Of a stretch of DNA of 64,000 bases, positions 12,119-24,179 are shown piece after piece (within the stretch, counting starts at the first letter, position 1; each line of letters starts with the position of its first letter). The DNA is from Iris pallida (Eukaryota > Streptophyta > Magnoliopsida > Asparagales > Iridaceae), in contig JANAVB010016199.1 in assembly GCA_029216955.1 (NCBI GenBank), forward strand, positions 11,355,595-11,419,594, written 5' to 3'. The notes under the pieces were generated by a model. It saw nothing but the letters and a program-made list of their open reading frames with translations, had not been told where the DNA came from and made no database searches. Made by a program: the position numbers and the translations under genes.

Positions 12119-13789
12119 GAAACGATACAGGAATAGCAGTTTAATTACACATACTTGTGGACACAACCCAGTCAAGATGTAGGTGACGATACGGTACAAC
12201 TCGGTCATGACGCAGGTAAGGACAACTCTAGTATGGCTATAATATGAACAAGCCTGGTATAACTACACTATCAAGTCATGAAATACTGATATACAAGCAA
12301 GACAATAAACTGGTAAACGCAATATCATATAAATCTATAGCAACTAAGGTAACTAAAAATAACATACTAAAATAGATGAACTATAAGAATGAAAATGAAC
12401 TGTAGAGGGAGGCAAGGTATCTTGCCTGGTGGTAACGCGAAGAACCAATAAGATACCGTCAACTGGTACGCCATAAAGTCCAAAATTCACAAATATCTTC
12501 GAAAGCTGAAACAGACATTGCCAACATTCTTAAAATAGTCAAATTAGCTAGGATTGCCTGTCCTTAAGTCCAATTCAGGACACAGGGGCAAAACGGTAAT
12601 TTTGGGCCAAAACGATGTCCGCTGTTGGACCCGTTTTGCACCGAAAAATGTGTCAGGGTCAATAGTCTCTAAAATCATCAAACTATATGTCTACGGATCT
12701 GGTTTGATGATACAAACCCAACGGTATGTCCAAATTTGGATTCTGGTGGGCCATGCACAAAATTGCCCGTTAAATCGGATCGTAGGGCCCGCAAAACGAC
12801 GATCCGATCATCTGTCTCAGAATCGGATCAAACTTGGCATACAGGACCAAAAAAATGATACGGTCCTGTTGGCGTAAGTTTCGTCTCGATCTGGCGAACG
12901 TGCACAAAGTAATTGGAGTTTTTACAAAGAGGCCGATACGATGAATTTCGACGGATACGCTTCAAATTTGTCGCGCACACGCGACCAATTTGAATTCCGT
13001 CAAAGCCTACACGTCCATGAAGCCTATACACACCTTTTGATGCTTTCGGTTCGCGACCACGTCGCCCGGATTGGCGGGACGCAGGTCGTATCGAAGGATT
13101 TTAGGATTTTTAGAACATGTTTTTCCTTAATTTCTAATCAATTTTATTTACTGGATACAAAGCCATAAGTAAAACTAATAATGGGGTTTACATCCCGATT
13201 AGGTTCTCTATGACTCTGTTCAAACACAATTTTGAAACAACGGAAGGATCGGCAAGAAATCGCCTTCTAAACCGACGTTGGAACTGGATTCGTATTCTGT
13301 TTTTTAACAAATATTTTTGTAACTTCAAGTCGATTTCTCCTAGGCTTTTATTATGATCTATACTAATCTAATTAATGTGATGTAAATTCGGTTGGGTTGG
13401 GAGCATACCAGAAAAGACGGCTTACGAATCGGTCGATCGAGTGTCGCGATATTGTACGACGAAGTTGGCTTCATGCAGCTCGATTACTGCTGTTGCGTTC
13501 TGTGAAACGGTTCCCGGTCGTGGCATGGCTGGTCGACGGCGGCCCTAGCGGTGGCCGGCCAGCAGCGGGGCACGCACGCAACCACCTGGGGTTGGGGTCG
13601 GCGCTGGTGTTCGGATTAAGGATTAGGTTTCGACTCTCCCGAGAGAACTCTCTATATATATATGTACACCGACGGTTTAAGCCTGGGGTGGTCGAGCTTA
13701 ACATGGCTCGGTTGGTTGGTTGCTCGGGCTGGGCCTGGGCTTGCTGGCTGCTGTGTTCTTCTCATATATATAACTAAGTATATTTATAT

Positions 13790-14263
<474 letters not shown>

Positions 14264-14913
14264 TAAATAAACAAAAAAAATAAAAATAAAATATATATAC
14301 ACATACACATATATTTTTACATCTAAATAAACTCCATAATACCAATAACCCACTAAAATAACCCAAAGAGTCTTGGTGAACATATCTGGCCCTAGAAAAT
14401 TGTACCAATATTCTAAAACTCTATTTAAATATTAATAATACCCATTTTGTATAAATAATCAAATATTTAGAAAATATCATTAAGTCCACCTAAAAAGCTA
14501 GAAAATATTTGTACGTACCTAAAACTATGTCTACATAGGCTTGGGCTTGGTTTGGGTCCAATCTGGACTAGTTTGGTACAACCGGGTTCCCTAAAACTCA
14601 ATAATATAATTAATAAATAAATAATATTCGGTAAGGGTTAAGTCGCAACTTAGCCTGGTTTTTCTAGTTAGGATATCACTATGGCTCGACCTTCCCTGCC
14701 AGGGCTAATACACTAGTCAAAGCACGCCACTGCACTATCCGTGCCATAATTTCTAGTCGTCTTGTACTCCAATTCCTAAACATGACTAAAATCGTCTACC
14801 ATAATAATTAACTAATTAATTATTTAGAAAATCTAAAAATCACCATTTAAATAATAATAAAATATTTCAAAATTTTTGGAAAGGGGAGCTAGAAATCTAC
14901 CCACCTTAAAAAT

Positions 14914-14931
14914 AATTTTGTCCTCGAAATT
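14914..14931 (-). promoter_or_regulatory. Pre-polypurine-tract hairpin motif of B
   Basis: On minus it reads aatttcgaggacaaaatt, then the polypurine tract aaggtgggtaga before the LTR. This is the B version of a stem-loop seen at the same place in A, C, D and E. Here one stem position is mispaired. Confidence 0.55.
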
Positions 14932-15466
14932 CTAATTCATAATTATCCCTTAAAATTCAAAGTCTACTATTACTTTAATATCCTCAAATTTAATTTCTCC
15001 AAAAATATTTTATGACCTTCTCTAGTCATTTTATAACTCCTAATACTTGAGGACTTCTATCCACCTTTGGTCATACTACTCCTCAAAATACGGTCACTAA
15101 AATCTTATAATCTTCTAACTACTGGCTAACAGTCCTTCCAACAGATATCTAGGACATATGGCATCTATACTCCCTCATATCTATAAACGACCAAATATTC
15201 AATAGTCAAGCAATATTATACTATAATTTAAGAATTTCTGATATATTCTAAACAGCACGATTGTTCGTTACCCCGAAATAGAAGGAGACGGAAATCAATG
15301 GTTTGGAAGGCAAGGAAGAATAATCGAGAACAAATATGATATTTCAAGGACGTAGAGAAATTTCTAGAAGAATTTCCAAGGCAGAGTGGATTGAGATTTC
15401 TAAGGGTTTAGTCACAGTCGCAGGCTCGTACCAGTACAGTTACGTAACCGGTACGATATGCTCTGA

Positions 15467-15482
15467 CCTGCATGGGCCACCA
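15467..15482 (-). promoter_or_regulatory. Primer-binding site of B (tRNA-Ile type)
   Basis: The plus strand shows cctgcatgggccacca, so tggtggcccatgcagg reads on minus, 8 nt from the LTR boundary at 15491. It is identical to the sites of A, C and D and fixes B's orientation as minus. Confidence 0.78.
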
Positions 15483-15490
15483 CAAAAACT

Positions 15491-16671
15491 TGTCATGATC
15501 CGTACCCGCTTTTCGGGATGCAAGAGCGTGAGCAAGCCAGCTACGTATCAAGCGGACTCTAGCCCGACTCGAGTACGTATAAGATGTCAAGATTCATGGT
15601 ATCATGGCTAATATGGTAATCTACAGTGTATCTCAATCCACAAGGATATATAATACAAGAATGAACAATTATGGGTCATGGTCGGCAGCCCATTAGCATA
15701 TTGTCCGATTAGACTCCAAGAACGATATGAGTCTATAAAATAAGCAAAATATATCCTGATATGGAATATAAAGCACGAAAGGATAATAAGAAAATATCGT
15801 AAGCAAATACCTGTATCCCTGCAAGTGTAATCACTACCATCATGATCCGCTAACTAACTCCAGGCAAACAGCTACCTGAAGAGATCATCAGGTCCTCAGG
15901 GGATATAGCAAGATACATAAAATATGCCTATCTAACAGTTTAATCATGCATAAGAGTAGAAACAGGCTATAAACATGAAACGAGACAGAAACTGACAAGT
16001 GGCTACTGACAGGTAACTATGAACACAGATACGGGATCAACTACGCATAAATGAACTGCAAGAAGAACAAGTAAACAAGAGATCAATGGAATACCAAACC
16101 CTCGCCCCGAGTGTGGATTCGTAGGTTTGAACTAATCACTAACCCTCACCTCGAATATGGACTCGTAGGTTAGTTTAAGACAAACACCCTCACCCCGAGT
16201 GTGGACTCGCAGGTGCAAATAGATCAAGACAAACACCCTCGCCCCGAATGTGGACTCACAGGTGCAAACGGTCAACCCTCGTCCCGATTGTGGACTAGCA
16301 GGTTATGGAAACGATACAGGAATAGCAGTTCAATTACACATACTTATGGACACAACCCAGTCAAGATACAGGTGACGACACTGTACAACTCGGTCATGAC
16401 GCAGGTAAGGACAACTCTAATATGGCTATAATGTGAACAAGCCTGGTATAACTACACTATCAAGTCATGAAATACTGATATACAAGCAAGACAATAAACT
16501 GGTAAACACGGTATCATATAATTCTATAGCAACTAAGGTAACTAAAGATAACATACTAAAACAGATGGACTATAAGCATGAAAATGAACTGTAGAGGGAG
16601 ACAAGGTATCTTGCCTGGTGGTAGCACGAAGAACCAATAAGATACCGTCAACTGGTACGCCATAAAGTCCA
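15491..16671 (-). repeat. 5' LTR of element B, first part (right copy)
   Basis: It starts tgtcatgatccgtacc next to the primer-binding site and matches 11301-12482 closely, including the minisatellite (16099-16305). It stops at gtcca (16667-16671), where element C begins. The remainder resumes at 39302. Confidence 0.88.
16099..16305 (-). repeat. Minisatellite in B right LTR
   Basis: About five copies of a unit around ccgagtgtggactcgcaggt lie about 40 bp apart. They correspond to 11910-12118 with independent point changes. Confidence 0.78.
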
Positions 16672-17886
16672 TGTAGCTGCCCTTCCCAGTAAATTTGGAA
16701 TATTCTCTATTATTATTTATTTTATTGGAATGGTGATTTTTAGATTTTATAGATAATTATTTAGTTAAATATTACGGTAGATGATTTTAGCCATATTGGA
16801 GTTTTGGAGTACAAGATGACTAGAAATTGAGCACGGATAGTGCAAGGGCGTGCTTTGACTAGGGTATTAGCCCTGGTAGGAAAGGTCGAGCCATAGTAAA
16901 GTCCTAACTAGGAAAACTAGATCCAGTTATAGCATGACCATTATAAATAAGTTTAATTATTATTATTATTATATTTATTGACTTGTAGGAGACCCGTTTG
17001 TGTCGAGTTGGCCCAGACTGAACCCAAACCAAGCACAAGACCATGTAGACATATAGTACGTCCAAAGAGGCCCATGTAGATCATTATGGGGGTGATATAA
17101 TTAGTGTAATTATTTTAGTAAATAAATAAGTGATTTTATATCAATGGGCTTTGTATATGAGATGTGTGTATCGGTGGTTGGTTACTGAGGGTATGATGGC
17201 ATGTCCTAGGAAATATCTTTTGGGATGATGAGAATTCCTAGGCTAAATGCATACTGGTGAAAATATAGGTATATATATATTTAGGGTATACAAATACCTG
17301 GCATTACACGTATATTAAGATATCTTATTTTTTATAAACTTCATAAATATTTATTATTTTTAATTAAAGTGTGTATATATATAAATATACATACATATGT
17401 ATTAATAGCTTATTTGATAGGCTTGTTTGATAAATATAAAATATATGCATATTATAGGGTATATAGGTATTTATCATATACGTATAAAGGTACATGTAGA
17501 TAAATATAAATAGTTATATATATAATATATCTATATAAAACAAAGGTAATAAATTATAAATACTTTTATAATTATATATGCAAAGATATGTATATGTATA
17601 TCTATACTTGTATATATGCAAATATATAGCTTGTATATATATGCAAATATGTATATTGGTATATCTATATTTGTATGCATACATAAATGTATATAAGTGT
17701 ATATGTAAAGTATTAAAACAAAAGGAAAAAAGAAGAAGAAGAAGGAAATAGCTAAGCCCGGCCAGCAAAGGGGCCATCCCAGCCCATGGGCTCAACCCGA
17801 GAGCAGGGAGAGCCCAATAACACACAGCAAGAGACCCGACCCAAGTACCAGAAACCCCAAGCCACGCCCAAAGCTTCGACCGCGCG

Positions 17887-17918
17887 TATAAATAGAGAGA
17901 CAAAAAACGAAACCCTAA
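17887..17918 (+). promoter_or_regulatory. TATA box and telobox of C 5' LTR
   Basis: tataaatag (17887-17895) is followed 14 nt later by the telobox aaaccctaa (17910-17918). The second LTR has the same pair at 36111-36142. This is the probable core promoter, with transcription starting shortly downstream. Confidence 0.7.
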
Positions 17919-19257
17919 TACTAACGCACGCAGCGACCACCCAACCCCCCGACCTCGAGGGCGACCCTAGGCACGCTGCCCGCCGCCACCACGGCGACTG
18001 CCGACCGGCCGGAGATGCCAGGCCGCGTGCGAAACAGGGAGCAGCCGCTGCAGCGAGTGCAAGGGATCGCCTGAGTTTTGCGGCGCCATATCTCTATCGA
18101 CGCTCCACCGTTTTGCGTTTCAATTTTTTAGGTACGACCACAACCCATACGCCCATCAACCCTTCTTTTAGTTCATACTGGTATGTCCTAGGTTGCTCAG
18201 AAAACCGATGCGTAGTTGGCCGAAAATCTGTTCGAAAATAGAGCAAAAAACAGTCCCAACGACCCGTCTTGGAAGGCAATTATTTGCCAAACCATTAACA
18301 GTCTTAAAAATTCGTTCAAACAGATTCAATAACAACCTATACGAGTTCGAAACCTCTTTTTTACTTTTATTTTTCATCTATTAAACCTCTGTTAAAACTA
18401 TTTCAAAGTTTAACGAAAACCTGTTTTGAAAATTACGAAAACCCACGATACGACGTGCGTCCCGCCAATCCGGGCGACGTGGTCGCGAACCGAAAGCATC
18501 GAAAGCTGCGTAACGGCTTCGTGGTCGTGTGGGCTTTGACGGAATTCAAATTGGTCGCGTGTGCGCGACGAATTTGATACGTATCCGTCGAAATTCACCG
18601 TATCGGCCTCTGTGCAAATTTCCTAATTTGTTTGTGTGTGCTCATCAGATCGAGACAAAACTTGTGCCAGCAGGACCGTATTATTTTTCTGGTCCTGTAT
18701 GCCAAGTTTGGTCCAATTCTGAGACAGTTGATTGGATCGCCGTTTCGCGGGCCCCACGATCCAAATTCAACGGGCAATTTTGTGCACGGCCCGCCGGAAT
18801 CCAACTCTGGACATACGGTTGGGTTCGTATCATAAAACTGGATCCGTAGACATATAGTTTGACGACTTTAGAGACCGTTGACTCTGGCACGCTTTTCGGT
18901 GCAAAGCGGGTCCAACGGAGGACACCGTTTTGACCCGAAATTACCGTTTTGCCTCTGTGTCCAGAATTGGACTTAAGGACAGGCAATCCTAGCTAATTTG
19001 ACTATTCTAAAAATATTAGTAATGTCTATTTCAGCTTTCGGGGACTGTTGTACGGGTTTTGACTATTGTGGCACATTGAGTAGTTCAGACAGTCGGTTTC
19101 ACCAGCAGAGGACCACAGGCGAGTACAGTTTATTGTCTGCATTTTGATATTGATCTTTACTATATTTCATTGATTAGTCATTGGTTATGTGATTTTTATA
19201 CTCTATTATAAATTGTTGAGTCAGAAATGAGAAGTACCAAGAATATGTGATCCGACC

Positions 19258-19602
19258 GTAGACCGTGTTTATTTTCATACAGTAGACCTTGTAGACCGTA
19301 TTTATTTTCATGCAGTAGACCTTGTAGACCATATTTATTTTCATGCAGTAGACCTTGTAGACCATGTTTATTTTCATGCAGTAGACCTTGTAGACCGTGT
19401 TTATTTTCTGCAAGTAGACATTGTAGACCGTGTTTATTTTCTGCAAGTAGACATTGTAGACCGTGTTTATTTTCTGCAAGTAGACATCGTAGACCGTGCT
19501 TATTTTCTGTAAAGTAGACATCGTAGACCGTGCTTATTTTTTGCAAGTAGACATTGTAGACAGTGCTTATTTTCTTGCAACTAGACCTCGTAGACCGTGC
19601 GG
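19258..19602 (+). repeat. 33-bp tandem array in C 5' LTR
   Basis: Ten units of 33-34 bp start gtagaccgtgtttatttt. Early units carry catgcagtagacctt and later ones ctgcaagtagacatt, so two subtypes exist. The second LTR has nine units (37483-37795). Since 33 is a multiple of three, several frames stay open, producing spurious repetitive ORFs. Confidence 0.9.
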
Positions 19603-20114
19603 TGTAGTGCCCCAGACCGATCACATATCAACGGTACTTCTTACAGTTGGGAAAAGTATTTTGTGTCTATTTATTGCTATTGGTTTTTCGTATTTACTGT
19701 TTATTTTCAAAACTCATGATTGATGTCTAACCTTTATTTTATAGTCATTTTCTTTATTCGAAATTACATTCAGTGAATTGTGCTCTTTCCATTCCTGACT
19801 GGAAACCAACATTTTCAGGTTAGCCGTGGATTCACTTAGCATGGGAGATACGGGGGTACTTGCAGACAAAAGCCTAGAGACTAGCTAGATAGTGGAGTTA
19901 TAGTCAATCAAATATTTGTACAAGTTTATATTTTTCTACAAATGTAAAACTTGTGAATATTGTAAGTTAAATTGATTATGTGAATGAGCATTATTTGTGA
20001 TTTGATCTTCATGGCCGTGACAGCGTTCTATCGCCGACACTGCGGCGTAGGCTGTCTTGGACACGTCTCGTATCCGTTTAAAAAAAAATGGGTGCGGGTC
20101 GTAACAAGTTTTTG

Positions 20115-20130
20115 TGGTGGCCCATGCAGG
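20115..20130 (+). promoter_or_regulatory. Primer-binding site of C, first copy
   Basis: tggtggcccatgcagg lies 8 nt after the LTR end at 20106. It is the tRNA-Ile-type site shared with A, B and D, and is repeated at 38307-38322 after the second LTR. Confidence 0.78.
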
Positions 20131-22554
20131 TCTGTTTTCGCAAATCATGCAAACTCGCGATGGTACTTAATTTAGTTGTACTATTGCGAGCCTGCGGCAA
20201 GGAAATGCTCATTCACAAATTAAGATTAATTTAATTTAAGTGAATGACTAAGGCTAGGAGTCCCCTATACAAATTTATCGATAGGTAGTCTAGGCCGTGG
20301 AATTTTAGATGAGGGCTATAAATTTTAATAGTTTTTTTCAGATCCCTATAGGTACACTATTACCTCTTGGTATGGCGATATGATCTAAAGTGGATAGATG
20401 ATTCACTTGGTGAGGTAGAGCTTCCTAGGATTAATGATCTAACCTTGATAAATTATTCGATTCCTTCTCTTTGCCTCTTTAGACATCATCCTTATATCTT
20501 TGTCCGAATTGCCTATTTAGTTCCTATTTTGCCTAAGAATTATTTTTTTATATATAATTTTTGATTACGTTACCCATGTATGAACCTCGAGTTTGTTTCG
20601 ATTCAAGTTTTTCCTCAAAGGCTTGGGTACATATGAAGTAGATACTAGGATATTGGTGTTTCTGTCTTCGGTTATTCCTCCCTGTTAAATCTTTTATGTT
20701 AAAGGATTGTGAACGATAGATGCTCTATTTCATAGTCAACATGTTTGAATCTCTAGAAGCTCATGAATTCTTACAGATATAGTTAAAGGAATGTTAGTTA
20801 ACTCATAATGGCAGGACAGCAGCGCACTGTCGCCATTTAACTAAATTTTGGAAACTATGGATACACTGCAGCCAGCATCGCACTGGCGAGACACAACCCC
20901 TAGAGGTGAAATTAGTTTAAGAAAATATAGGTGATAGGATATTGCCAAAACTATGGCTAGTGGTCCTCTCTTGATCGTAGATACCCTTGAGCCAATATTG
21001 GATAGAGTTAAGAAGTGTTCGATTTGTATCATGTTGAGTTACAAAACCAAGGGTTTACCACAGCCAGAGTATACGGGCGTGGCATAATCTGTGGTGAAAT
21101 GACTTCAAAAATGATTACAAGTTTGGGATACCATAGAGGATAGGACAGTGCCCTGTATGTTCTATAAGATCCGAAGCCAACAGTAGTGGAAGTTCTGTGA
21201 GATTGGGTAGCTTGTCTCTCGACCTAGCATTCCGTGGTTCTTGTGAGCTATTGACGAGGTAATTGACCGACACTAATAGATTTACCTAGAATATAGAATT
21301 TAGAATGTCCATAACCCATTAGTCGACCAAGTCCTTGTGGATAAGAAGATAGTAGGAAGACCGTATAAGCAAGAACACCGGGTAAGGTTTGATTCTCACA
21401 AAACTCGAACTACTTGTGCCTTCTTTCAAAAATCTCGCATAATTGTATTCGACTATCTTAACAAACGCTGCTGTTACAGTTTAGTTTTGCAAGCTTACTC
21501 TGTTCTCGAGCTTGATTCGAGGCATATGTTTAGTGGGGACGCTTGCTAACTTATTGTCTAATCAGAATCAGTATATTATGGTCTGATCAACCATGATGCA
21601 TTTGGTTCGCTCTTCGTTTAATTTCACTACGTGGATGGAGATATATAGGTATCTAGGATCTCATCCGCGATTGCTTGACAATTCCTCTAGAATTATACGT
21701 TCGCCTTTGATCACGTGATTGTATTCAGTAACACCTTTCTTGAACTCTTCATTGTTTTTGTCTTTTACTGATTTGGAAAGACAGAAGCTCGTAATTGGTA
21801 GAGAGATACCGAGTATTCCCATGGCTATGATAATGGTAGGTACAAGGGTAGCTACCATCGGCCAGTCATGTGATTGATTTACTCGTTCTCCTCTCGACCC
21901 TCAAACTACTATTGGGACTTTCAAGCCATCTGAAATTGAGAATGATTAGGGTTTTACCCTTAGTCAAAATGCCAACCTAGGAGGCTATCTATTCTCAAGA
22001 AACCAAATGGCGTGAGCCTCTAACTATTTGCTTGAAGCTTTCTTTAACTAGACCCTTGTGACAATAGTCTGGCAGGTTGACCCCAATAGAAACTCACGAC
22101 TCAGTTGTTAGAAATCTTTTCGTATGATGTGCCTTAGAGTTGGCTACTCCGTCGAAAACTCTCGTATATTGTGGACGAGTAGGTCATTCTATTTTATCGA
22201 CCATGTGTCGTTGTACACACTCGTTTTCTAATTATTGAGGCACGATCCTTAACTTGAGTTATATCTACCGTATCCCGTTACGCCGTGCCTCATTCTTTAT
22301 CAACAAGAGTCGGGGTACAGTATCCGGACTTTGAAATTCTTCTGACCTCATTATTCCTAAAATCACGTCCTAGCTTCTAGGGTATGTAGACTGTAAGCCT
22401 TCTAAAATTTTGGGATATACAAAGATTATCGATTAATTAGAATGATTCCTCTAGGATGACAATTAGTGCCCCATGGACTCCCACTTTCCATTTAGATCAT
22501 TTTGTGTCCCCGGCCGTGCCATTAGTATTCGGAGCACGAGACCAGCTGTTACCT

Positions 22555-22860
22555 TCCAACAAATTTCACATACAATATCTAGACGAGTCCACCTTCATCT
22601 AGGTATATCATGTCCCACTCAAACACGTCCCCTTGTACTCTATTTTTATGGTACAACTTCCAGGACAAAAAGGACTAGCTATAATCCTTACCATAATCCT
22701 TGTGTACTTCCCGACTACGACTAGAGACTCAACTTCGACTCGAATCTGTCGACCCAATATATGGTTGTGATCGACTGGAAGCCCACTACGCACATGTCAC
22801 TAGTGTACCATTTAATTGTGTCTTCTCATACTACTTAAACACAAAAGTCACGGAAGACGC
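22555..22860 (+). other. LTR-like segment inside C internal region
   Basis: Landmarks such as atatcatgtcccactcaaac and caatatatggttgtg occur in the same order as in the first 400 bp of LTR-E (55658 on) and LTR-G (60870 on). The similarity is partial. It could be a captured LTR fragment or shared ancestral sequence. Confidence 0.45.
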
Positions 22861-23889
22861 ATCTCCAGGGCCTACAAAACCTAATTAACCAATCCGACTG
22901 CGCAACTAACTCAACCACTTGGGTGAAATCTATTCTAGGTTACCGTAGCCTAGTAGAAATAATTTTATCATTGGAATCTTGTCCAGTCCGTATAGATTAA
23001 AATCTAAGGTTTATCCAATCAACGGTTGGTGTCCAATCAGAGAACCTATTAAGACCCAGTAAAACCCATACATGCATACCATAATATTTGGACTTTAAAA
23101 CCGAACTATATTGAGATAGGTCCCTATACCGATTTTGTAGTCTGCACCTCTTAGAATGCAGGGTCAATCGTAACCATTATTCTATCTACCTGGATGTCGT
23201 GATATGATCTGGTATTGCATTTATATCTCTTACTCGTGTGTTTAAATAACCATAGAAAAGACCACAATCTTGATTTCTCAAATTCAGTCCTATTTGGGAA
23301 TGTTGTTTAGAACTTCGAGAACAGAATTTCTGTATTGCATGGAATGCAAGCCCCTCTAAGAAACGAAGGGTACTTCGATTTAGTAAGCGACTAGACTAGA
23401 GTAGCCAATCTAGCAAATAGGTCAAGGGTTCATAAACCTTCTTTCTATCCGCATCTTTGGATACTCTCTACCGCCCTGGAATTTCATACTTGCTCCTGAT
23501 TATTCTTCCTTATCTTCCTGTTCTTCCTATTTCGGAACGATGAAAGGTCATGCTTATTAGAATTTACCAATATCTATTAGCTACTTGTGTAAATTATTGC
23601 TTGTTAGATTTCGGGTTGTTCGACACATAGGAGCGGATTATGGATACCATAAGCAGTAGATATCTATTGGTAGAGATTTTAGCAAGTAGTTGGATGATTA
23701 TAAAGTTTTAGTGACATGAGATTTAAGGGAGTAGTGTGACCAAAGGTGGGTAGAAGTCCTCGAGGTTTCGTAGTTACAAAATGGCTAGGAGGATGATATA
23801 AACTATTTTTTTTTTGAGGAATTAAAATTTTAGGAGATTAAGGTAACAATAGACCTCTTTTTGAAATTTAAGGAATAGTTATGAATTAG

Positions 23890-23927
23890 AATTTTGAGGA
23901 CGAAATTATTCTTAAGGTGGGTAGATT
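23890..23927 (+). promoter_or_regulatory. Pre-polypurine hairpin and polypurine tract of C
   Basis: aattttgaggacgaaatt (23890-23907) is followed by aaggtgggtaga, the plus-strand priming tract, ending just before the LTR at 23928. Stem arms are aattttg and cgaaatt, with one mispair. Confidence 0.65.
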
Positions 23928-24179
23928 TGTAGCTGTCCTTCCCAGTAAATTTGGAATATTCTCTATTATTATTTATTTTATTGGAATGATGATTTTTAGA
24001 TTTTATAGATAATTATTTAGTTAAATATTACGGTAGATGATTTTAGTTATAATGGAGTTTTGGAGTACAAGATGACTAGAAATCGAGGCACGGATAGTGC
24101 AAGGGCGTGCTTTGACTAGGGTATTAGCCCTGGTAGGAAAGGCCGAGCCATAGTGAAGTCCTAACTAGGAAAACCAGAT
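23928..24179 (+). repeat. Second LTR of C, first part
   Basis: It starts tgtagctgtccttccc after the polypurine tract and matches 16672 onward. It is cut at cagat (24175-24179) by element D and resumes at 34602. Confidence 0.93.

Larger units (their letters stand above)
14894..15490 (-). mobile_element. Reduced internal region of B
   Basis: Only 597 bp separate the two LTRs. The left end (14894 to about 15130) is the polypurine-tract side: aatttcgaggacaaaatt then aaggtgggtaga on minus. It is homologous to C at about 23680-23927. The right end carries the primer-binding site. No gag or pol is detectable. Either a large internal deletion or a minimal non-autonomous design explains it. Confidence 0.75.
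16672..20106 (+). repeat. 5' LTR of element C
   Basis: 3435 bp from tgtagctgccc to ggtcgtaaca (usual end gtgaca). It matches 23928-24179 plus 34602-38298. It contains a TATA box (17887-17895), a telobox (17910-17918), a GC-rich stretch (about 17935-18060), a block homologous in inverted orientation to LTR-B (about 18410-18985), and a 33-bp repeat array (19258-19602). The short AT tracts here are greatly expanded in the second LTR. Confidence 0.92.
20107..23927 (+). mobile_element. Non-coding internal region of C
   Basis: 3.8 kb with no ORF above about 85 codons and no recognisable gag, protease, RT, RNase H or integrase motif on either strand. Its first ~1 kb is duplicated at 38299-39299. 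Parts of it (for example around 20830-20900, cagccagcatcgcactgg) resemble the decayed leader of E near 53580. A segment near 22555-22860 resembles the LTR start regions of E and G. The 3' end carries the conserved pre-polypurine hairpin and polypurine tract. This fits a large retrotransposon derivative that depends on another element's proteins. Confidence 0.75.

Noticed and set aside
17786..18241. 151-codon ORF in a GC-rich stretch of LTR-C
   Set aside because: It spans the TATA box and leader of an LTR. The equivalent region of the other LTR does not keep the same protein, and no domain is recognisable.
19258..19602. Repeats of regular length suggesting a CRISPR array
   Set aside because: Units are contiguous without unique spacers, no cas genes are present, and the setting is a plant LTR.
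19174..19624. Repetitive ORFs that look like a tandem-repeat protein
   Set aside because: The 33-bp DNA repeat is a multiple of three, so several frames stay open. The repeat count differs between LTRs and there is no start context or domain.
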